A stretch of DNA of 64,000 nt from contig FN543093.2 of NCBI GenBank assembly GCA_000027065.2, positions 1,368,074-1,432,073 of the forward strand, written 5' to 3'. The stretch is from Cronobacter turicensis z3032 (GTDB lineage: Bacteria > Pseudomonadota > Gammaproteobacteria > Enterobacterales > Enterobacteriaceae). This document shows positions 59,765 to 64,000 of the stretch, in pieces. Every line of letters begins with the position of its first letter. The first letter of the stretch is position 1. Below the pieces are notes generated by a model that saw only the letters and a program-made list of their open reading frames with translations, did not search any database and had not been told where the DNA came from. The position numbers and the translations under genes were made by a program.

Positions 59765-59810
59765 CATGCGGCTTGACCAGATCCCGTATTATTTCTGGTC
59801 TCGCCGCATG
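59765..59810 (+). terminator. Large stem-loop at the end of the tol-pal operon
   Basis: Arms CATGCGGC (59765-59772) with GCCGCATG (59803-59810) and GACCAGA (59775-59781) with TCTGGTC (59794-59800) form a long stem with one symmetrical internal loop. There is no T run, so it may be a 3'-end stabiliser after processing, not a classical intrinsic terminator. Confidence 0.55.
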
Positions 59811-59926
59811 AAACGTAAGCAGTTAAGTGATCTGCCTCGAAATTTTTGTTGCGTCAGAATCTTAAATCAGTAATATATGCCGCCGTTGCCACGGGATACG
59901 AAACAAACCCGCGGTGGCGAAAATGT

Positions 59927-60002
59927 GGGTCGTTAGCTCAGTTGGTAGAGCAGTTGACTTTTAATCAATTGGTCGCAGGTTCGAATCCTGCACGACCCAC
60001 CA
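59927..60002 (+). tRNA. lysT: tRNA-Lys (anticodon TTT), copy 1
   Basis: A 76-base sequence GGGTCGTTAGCTCAG... with anticodon TTT at 59960-59962, T-loop GGTTCGAATCC and encoded CCA end. Four identical copies occur in this cluster, corresponding to the lysT operon of E. coli. Confidence 0.98.
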
Positions 60003-60109
60003 CTCGCTCAGGTGGTTTAAAGGAGCGATATCGTGAAGGCAACGTTGCACGCATCGTTAAGATAAATTCCCTCCACGACTGACCACACGCAGTAAACCAG
60101 CGTAGTATC

Positions 60110-60185
60110 GGGTGATTAGCTCAGCTGGGAGAGCACCTCCCTTACAAGGAGGGGGTCGGCGGTTCGATCCCGTCATCACCCACCA
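60110..60185 (+). tRNA. valT: tRNA-Val (anticodon TAC)
   Basis: A 76-base tRNA beginning GGGTGATTAGCTCAG with anticodon TAC at 60143-60145, T-arm GGTTCGATCC and encoded CCA. It lies between the first and second tRNA-Lys genes; the second tRNA-Lys starts only four bases after it. Confidence 0.98.
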
Positions 60186-60188
60186 CTC

Positions 60189-60264
60189 GGGTCGTTAGCT
60201 CAGTTGGTAGAGCAGTTGACTTTTAATCAATTGGTCGCAGGTTCGAATCCTGCACGACCCACCA
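60189..60264 (+). tRNA. tRNA-Lys (anticodon TTT), copy 2
   Basis: Identical to copy 1, with CCA encoded. It starts four bases after tRNA-Val, so the two must be cut from one precursor. Confidence 0.98.
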
Positions 60265-60345
60265 TCGTTTCTGTGAAAACATGAGCGATATCGTGAAGGA
60301 TAACGTTGCAAAGCAACGGCCCGAAGGGCAAGGCGAAGCCGAGTC

Positions 60346-60362
60346 ATCCTGCACGACCACCA
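60346..60362 (+). repeat. tRNA-Lys 3'-end remnant 1
   Basis: ATCCTGCACGACCACCA repeats the last 18 bases of the tRNA-Lys gene with one C missing, in the spacer between copies 2 and 3. It is preceded by ordinary spacer, not by a tRNA body. Confidence 0.7.
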
Positions 60363-60409
60363 ACACTTTTGTTGGTATAAGCAGTAAATCTTTCAGATAA
60401 CACCCGAAC

Positions 60410-60485
60410 GGGTCGTTAGCTCAGTTGGTAGAGCAGTTGACTTTTAATCAATTGGTCGCAGGTTCGAATCCTGCACGACCCACCA
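60410..60485 (+). tRNA. tRNA-Lys (anticodon TTT), copy 3
   Basis: Identical to copy 1, with CCA encoded; separated from copy 2 by a 145-base spacer holding a tRNA 3'-end remnant. Confidence 0.98.
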
Positions 60486-60582
60486 CTGAAAGCGTGGGTG
60501 TTAACAGAAGGTGTGAAGGATAACGTTGCAAGACAGCATTTATCTTCCACGACCTCCCTCTGAAAGAAAGCAGTTCCCGAGC

Positions 60583-60658
60583 GGGTCGTTAGCTCAGTTG
60601 GTAGAGCAGTTGACTTTTAATCAATTGGTCGCAGGTTCGAATCCTGCACGACCCACCA
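60583..60658 (+). tRNA. tRNA-Lys (anticodon TTT), copy 4
   Basis: Identical to copy 1, with CCA encoded; the last tRNA of the cluster before remnant 2 and the operon terminator. Confidence 0.98.
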
Positions 60659-60662
60659 TAGC

Positions 60663-60737
60663 CTGATGTGAAAACAGAGGCGATATGTGAAGGATAACGT
60701 TGCGAAGAAATGGCCCGATGGGCGAGCGAAGCGAGTC
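60663..60737 (+). repeat. Conserved tRNA spacer repeat
   Basis: The motif GTGAAGGATAACGTTGC follows a tRNA-Lys copy here and also near 60292, 60512 and, shortened to GTGAAGGCAACGTTGC, near 60031. The spacers appear to have been duplicated together with the tRNA genes. Confidence 0.65.
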
Positions 60738-60755
60738 ATCCTGCACGACCCACCA
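60738..60755 (+). repeat. tRNA-Lys 3'-end remnant 2
   Basis: ATCCTGCACGACCCACCA exactly matches the last 18 bases of the tRNA-Lys genes but has no tRNA in front of it. It lies directly before the cluster terminator. Confidence 0.8.
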
Positions 60756-60759
60756 GTGT

Positions 60760-60786
60760 AAAAAGGCGCCCTAAAGGCGCCTTTTT
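60760..60786 (+). terminator. Intrinsic terminator of the tRNA cluster
   Basis: AAAAA-GGCGCC-CTAAA-GGCGCC-TTTTT gives a compact stem with T tract. Confidence 0.9.
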
Positions 60787-60951
60787 GCTATGCGCGCACT
60801 TAAAAGATTCGAGCCTGCAGCAGGTTTGCTTATCTGTACGTCCCGCCGTTATCTGCCAATATGCGCTTTGTCTTTGTTACTTATTCCCAACATGCATCCC
60901 GGCCCGACGCTCAACCTTTTCCTGTGACTTTTCCCCTTCAATCCGCTATCT

Positions 60952-60969
60952 TGTTTAGCATATAAAACA
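60952..60969. promoter_or_regulatory. NadR-type operator upstream of nadA
   Basis: TGTTTA-GCATAT-AAAACA matches the NadR box TGTTTA-N6-TAAACA with one mismatch, 75 to 92 bases before nadA. NadR represses NAD synthesis genes when NAD is plentiful. Confidence 0.75.
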
Positions 60970-61043
60970 AATGAAGCTGCCAGGTGGCTTTCAAAGGCTC
61001 GGTAACGCGGCTTTAGTTAAGTGCAAAAAACGAGATGGTGCAA

Positions 61044-62105
61044 ATGAGTGTAATGTTCGATCCCGAAGCCGCAATTTATCCTTTCCCGCCAAAGCCTGCG
61101 CCGCTGAACGCAGACGAGAAGGCTGTTTACCGCGACAAAATTAAGCGTCTCCTTAAGGAACGCAATGCGGTCATGGTCGCTCACTACTATACCGACCCGG
61201 AGATCCAGGCGCTGGCCGAAGAGACGGGCGGCTGTATTTCTGATTCGCTTGAGATGGCGCGTTTTGGCGCGAATCATCCTGCCACCACGTTGCTGGTCGC
61301 GGGCGTGCGTTTTATGGGCGAAACCGCCAAAATCCTAAGCCCTGAAAAAACCATCCTGATGCCGACGCTACAGGCGGAATGCTCGCTTGATCTCGGCTGC
61401 CCGGAAGAAGAATTCGCCGCGTTTTGCGACAGCCATCCGGATCGCACCGTGGTGGTTTACGCCAATACCTCGGCGGCGGTAAAAGCCCGTGCCGACTGGG
61501 TGGTGACATCCAGCATCGCCGTTGAGCTGATTGAACATCTCGATAGCCTCGGCGAGAAAATCATCTGGGCGCCAGACCGCCACCTGGGCCGCTATGTGCA
61601 AAAGCAAACCGGCGCAGATGTGCTCTGCTGGCAGGGCGCGTGCATCGTGCATGATGAGTTTAAAACGCAGGCGCTGGCGCGCATGAAAGCCCTGTACCCG
61701 GATGCCGCCGTGCTGGTGCACCCCGAGTCGCCGCAGGCGGTTGTCGATATGGCCGACGCCGTCGGCTCCACCAGCCAGCTCATTAACGCCGCGAAAACGC
61801 TGCCGCACCAGACGCTCATCGTGGCGACCGATCGCGGCATCTTCTACAAAATGCAGCAGGCCTGCCCGGAAAAAACGCTGCTTGAGGCGCCGACCGCAGG
61901 CGAGGGCGCAACCTGCCGTAGCTGTGCGCACTGTCCATGGATGGCGATGAATGGCCTTCAGGCCATCGCAGAGGCACTAGAGCATGGCGGAGCGCCCCAT
62001 GAGGTTCACGTTGACGCCAGCCTGCGAGAAGCCGCGTTAACGCCGCTTAACCGCATGCTGGATTTTGCGGCTACACTTCGTCTTTCGGTTAAAGGAAACG
62101 CGTAA
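61044..62105 (+). CDS. nadA: Quinolinate synthase A
   Basis: NadA is a [4Fe-4S] enzyme that condenses iminoaspartate with dihydroxyacetone phosphate to quinolinate in de novo NAD synthesis. The 353-residue product has the three conserved cluster cysteines in [21 protein letters not shown] and [15 protein letters not shown]. An ATG three codons upstream (61035) is possible; [18 protein letters not shown] matches the family. It is a few residues longer than E. coli at the C-terminus (RLSVKGNA). pnuC follows after 23 bases. Confidence 0.97.
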   Translation: MSVMFDPEAAIYPFPPKPAPLNADEKAVYRDKIKRLLKERNAVMVAHYYTDPEIQALAEETGGCISDSLEMARFGANHPATTLLVAGVRFMGETAKILSPEKTILMPTLQAECSLDLGCPEEEFAAFCDSHPDRTVVVYANTSAAVKARADWVVTSSIAVELIEHLDSLGEKIIWAPDRHLGRYVQKQTGADVLCWQGACIVHDEFKTQALARMKALYPDAAVLVHPESPQAVVDMADAVGSTSQLINAAKTLPHQTLIVATDRGIFYKMQQACPEKTLLEAPTAGEGATCRSCAHCPWMAMNGLQAIAEALEHGGAPHEVHVDASLREAALTPLNRMLDFAATLRLSVKGNA

Positions 62106-62128
62106 GGACATTACGCTTCGGGGATAAT

Positions 62129-62848
62129 ATGGATTTTTTTAGCGTACAAAACATTCTGGTGCATATTCCGCTTGGCGAGGGCGGATACTCATTATCATGG
62201 ATTGAAGCGGTCGGCACGCTCGCGGGGCTGCTGTGTATCTGGCTGGCGAGCCTTGAGAAAATCGTTAACTACGCATTTGGTTTAATTAACGTCACGCTGT
62301 TTGCGATTATTTTCTTCCAGATCCAGCTCTATGCGAGCCTGCTGCTGCAAGTGTTTTTCTTTGTGGCGAATATTTACGGCTGGTACGCATGGTCGCGCCA
62401 GAGCAGCGACAACCAGGCGGCGCTGCACATCCGCTGGCTGCCGCGCCCGAAAGCCTTCGGCTGGCTGGCGGTCTGCGTGGTGGCGATTGGATTAATGACG
62501 CTGTGGATCGATCCGGTCTTCGCCTTCCTGACCCGCATTGCGGTGCAGGTTATGCAGGCGGTCGGGCTTAACGTGACGGCGCCTCAGCTTCAGCCAGACG
62601 CCTTCCCGTTCTGGGATTCCTGCATGACGGTCTTGTCCGTGGTGGCGATGATCCTGATGACCCGTAAATATGTCGAAAACTGGCTGCTCTGGGTGATTAT
62701 TAACGTCATCAGCGTGGTGATTTTCGCCCGTCAGGGCGTTTATGCGATGTCGCTGGAGTACCTGATCCTGACGTTTATCGCGCTCAACGGCAGCCGGATG
62801 TGGATCAAAGCGGCGCACGAGCGGGGCTCGCGCGCGCTGTCTTACTAA
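62129..62848 (+). CDS. pnuC: PnuC, nicotinamide riboside transporter
   Basis: PnuC is an inner-membrane facilitator for nicotinamide riboside, trapped inside by NadR phosphorylation. The 239-residue product has about seven hydrophobic helices and the conserved [26 protein letters not shown] and [14 protein letters not shown] segments, including the aromatic residues of the substrate path. With nadA it forms an operon behind the NadR box, combining synthesis and salvage of NAD. Its end overlaps that of convergent zitB by four bases. Confidence 0.96.
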   Translation: MDFFSVQNILVHIPLGEGGYSLSWIEAVGTLAGLLCIWLASLEKIVNYAFGLINVTLFAIIFFQIQLYASLLLQVFFFVANIYGWYAWSRQSSDNQAALHIRWLPRPKAFGWLAVCVVAIGLMTLWIDPVFAFLTRIAVQVMQAVGLNVTAPQLQPDAFPFWDSCMTVLSVVAMILMTRKYVENWLLWVIINVISVVIFARQGVYAMSLEYLILTFIALNGSRMWIKAAHERGSRALSY

Positions 62849-63792
62849 TGTGAATGGCCGTGGGCGTGCGGTTTGGCGTCCCTGGCATTCAAATCACAGT
62901 CTTTAACGCTGCATGACTGGTACTCAAGCTGTACCGTCGCGTGGGCTATCTGGTAGTGATGCCGCAGATAATCATGAATGCTTGCCATCAGGGCGTCATG
63001 ATCGTGCGGCGGGATCACTTGCACATGCAGCGTCATCACCGGTTTTTCGCCGACCAGCCACAGATGCACATGATGCACATCGCGCGCTTCCGGGATTTCG
63101 CGCACCAGCCTGCGGCGCAGCTGCTCCACATCCACCGCGCGTGGCGCGCCTTCCAGCAGTTCATTCATGCTCTCCTGGAGTAGTCGCCAGGCGCTGCGCA
63201 GCACCAGGCATGAGACCAGAATCGAGAGAATCGGGTCGATAGGCGTCCAGCCGGTCCAGAGAATAATCACCGCAGCGACAATTGCGCCAACAGAGCCCAG
63301 CAGATCGCCAAGCACATGCAGCGCGGCGGCGCGCACGTTCATGTTTTTCTCATCACTGCCGCGGTGCAAAATCCAGAATGACAGCAGGTTCGCCACCAGA
63401 CCCGCAATGGCGATACCCAGCATCGGTCCACCCGCGACAGGTTCGGGCGTAATAAAGCGCGCGATGGCCTCCCAGACGATAATCGCGGTAATCACCAGCA
63501 GCGCCAGCGCATTGACGAAAGCGGCAAGCGTGGTTAAACGCAGTAGCCCAAAGGTATGCCTCGCGTTCGGGCTGCGGCGCGCGAAACGCACAGCCATCAG
63601 CGCCACCAGCAGCGCGGCGGCATCGGTAAACATATGGCCTGCGTCGGCCAGCAGCGCCAGCGAGCCGGAAAGCAGGCCGCCGGCAATCTCCAGCACCATA
63701 AAAATGGCGGTGATCAGAAAGGCGATTAGCAGGCGTTTGCTGTTGGAGTTATGAGAATGCTCGTGGGGATCGTGTGTATGAGAATGGGCCAT
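62845..63792 (-). CDS. zitB: ZitB, zinc exporter (cation diffusion facilitator)
   Basis: ZitB exports zinc in exchange for protons. The 315-residue product has a histidine-rich N-terminus ([15 protein letters not shown]), six hydrophobic helices, the zinc-site HMFTDAAAL and HVLGDLLGS motifs (HxxxD type) in helices 2 and 5, a cytoplasmic domain with [11 protein letters not shown], and another His-rich end (KPHAHGHSH). It is convergent with pnuC. Confidence 0.96.
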   Translation of the reverse strand: MAHSHTHDPHEHSHNSNSKRLLIAFLITAIFMVLEIAGGLLSGSLALLADAGHMFTDAAALLVALMAVRFARRSPNARHTFGLLRLTTLAAFVNALALLVITAIIVWEAIARFITPEPVAGGPMLGIAIAGLVANLLSFWILHRGSDEKNMNVRAAALHVLGDLLGSVGAIVAAVIILWTGWTPIDPILSILVSCLVLRSAWRLLQESMNELLEGAPRAVDVEQLRRRLVREIPEARDVHHVHLWLVGEKPVMTLHVQVIPPHDHDALMASIHDYLRHHYQIAHATVQLEYQSCSVKDCDLNARDAKPHAHGHSH

Positions 63793-63876
63793 AGCGTGTG
63801 TCGCTCAACATTTTTGTTGTGGTTATCAATATCAGTCAGTTGCGCGGCAATCGCGCGTTACCACAATAGCAAAAAT

Positions 63877-63904
63877 AAAGGAGAGCCGAAGCTCTCCTTT
63901 TGTA
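63877..63904 (-). terminator. Terminator between the last ORF and zitB
   Basis: AAAGGAGAGC-CGAA-GCTCTCCTTT is a perfect ten-base-pair stem, with further T residues on both strands. It lies just past the stop of the partial leftward ORF. Confidence 0.85.
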
Positions 63905-63921
63905 TTCAGGCGTTAATGCGC

Positions 63922-64000
63922 TTACTGGGAGGTGCTGCCAGAAGTGCTCGGGCAGGCGTCGCCAGTACACTGTACGCTACCGGTAGACCCGGAAGTGCTG
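63922..64000 (-). CDS. C-terminal end of a small secreted-type protein, possibly YbgS
   Basis: A frame open to the window edge on the minus strand ends STSGSTGSVQCTGDACPSTS plus GSTSQ before a TAA. Ser, Thr and Gly dominate, with two cysteines. In E. coli ybgS follows at this place with a C-terminus of similar style (one CxxxxCP motif and a TTQ end), so YbgS is plausible by position. Only 25 residues are visible. Confidence 0.4.
   Translation of the reverse strand, partial: STSGSTGSVQCTGDACPSTSGSTSQ

Noticed and set aside
59927..60755. Regularly spaced repeats that could suggest a CRISPR array
   Set aside because: The repeat units are complete tRNA-Lys genes with cloverleaf and CCA; the spacers are similar to each other instead of unique; no cas genes nearby.
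59900..60800. tRNA cluster as a prophage or island integration site
   Set aside because: No integrase, no displaced mobile genes and normal core genes on both sides; the 18-base tRNA-end copies look like cluster-internal duplications.

Overview
The window is a stretch of enterobacterial core chromosome, GC-rich and with gene order close to the E. coli fur-to-zitB region. Protein sequences are near-identical to E. coli for housekeeping genes (Fur, SeqA, Pgm, GltA, Sdh, Suc, Cyd, Tol-Pal), but the chitobiase next to a ChiP porin, the two-domain YbgA and the genes inserted between pxpA and nei point to another genus; Cronobacter or a close relative (Franconibacter, Siccibacter) is my best guess from memory of gene content, not from a database search.

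Layout, left to right. 1-4.7 kb: chitin-oligosaccharide module (partial chiP porin, large periplasmic chitobiase) and an IprA/YaiV-like winged-helix regulator. 5-10 kb: fur with its uof leader ORF, fldA, ybfE, ybfF, seqA, pgm. 10.1-14 kb: ornithine/putrescine acid-response operon speFL-speF-potE, leader peptide included. 14.3-22.3 kb: complete kdpFABCDE potassium-uptake operon with its tiny kdpF and a KdpE operator. 22.4-26 kb: ybfA, two-domain ybgA, phrB, ybgI. 26-32 kb: pxpBCA 5-oxoprolinase followed by an inserted block (MarR-like regulator; DUF969 and DUF979 membrane pair; DUF2891 protein), then nei. 32.9-44.7 kb: gltA divergent from the sdhCDAB-sucABCD supra-operon, which carries an ERIC-like element between sdhB and sucA and ends in a 3'UTR resembling the SdhX sRNA. 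44.7-50.2 kb: mngR/mngAB mannosylglycerate uptake and hydrolysis. 50.2-59.8 kb: cydABX-ybgE-ybgC-tolQRAB-pal-cpoB. 59.9-60.8 kb: tRNA cluster (four Lys-TTT, one Val-TAC) with tRNA 3'-end remnants. 61-63.8 kb: nadA-pnuC under a NadR-type box and zitB; the window ends inside a small ORF, possibly ybgS.

How it fits together: most of the window is central energy metabolism (TCA cycle, cytochrome bd), envelope integrity (Tol-Pal) and NAD supply. The accessory parts are nutrient-scavenging cassettes: chitin oligomers, mannosylglycerate and, most interesting, 5-oxoproline, where an apparent transporter pair, a regulator and an uncharacterised DUF2891 protein sit directly behind the hydrolase genes. 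No prophage, insertion sequence, CRISPR array or toxin-antitoxin system was seen. All comparisons with E. coli are from memory, without alignment tools.
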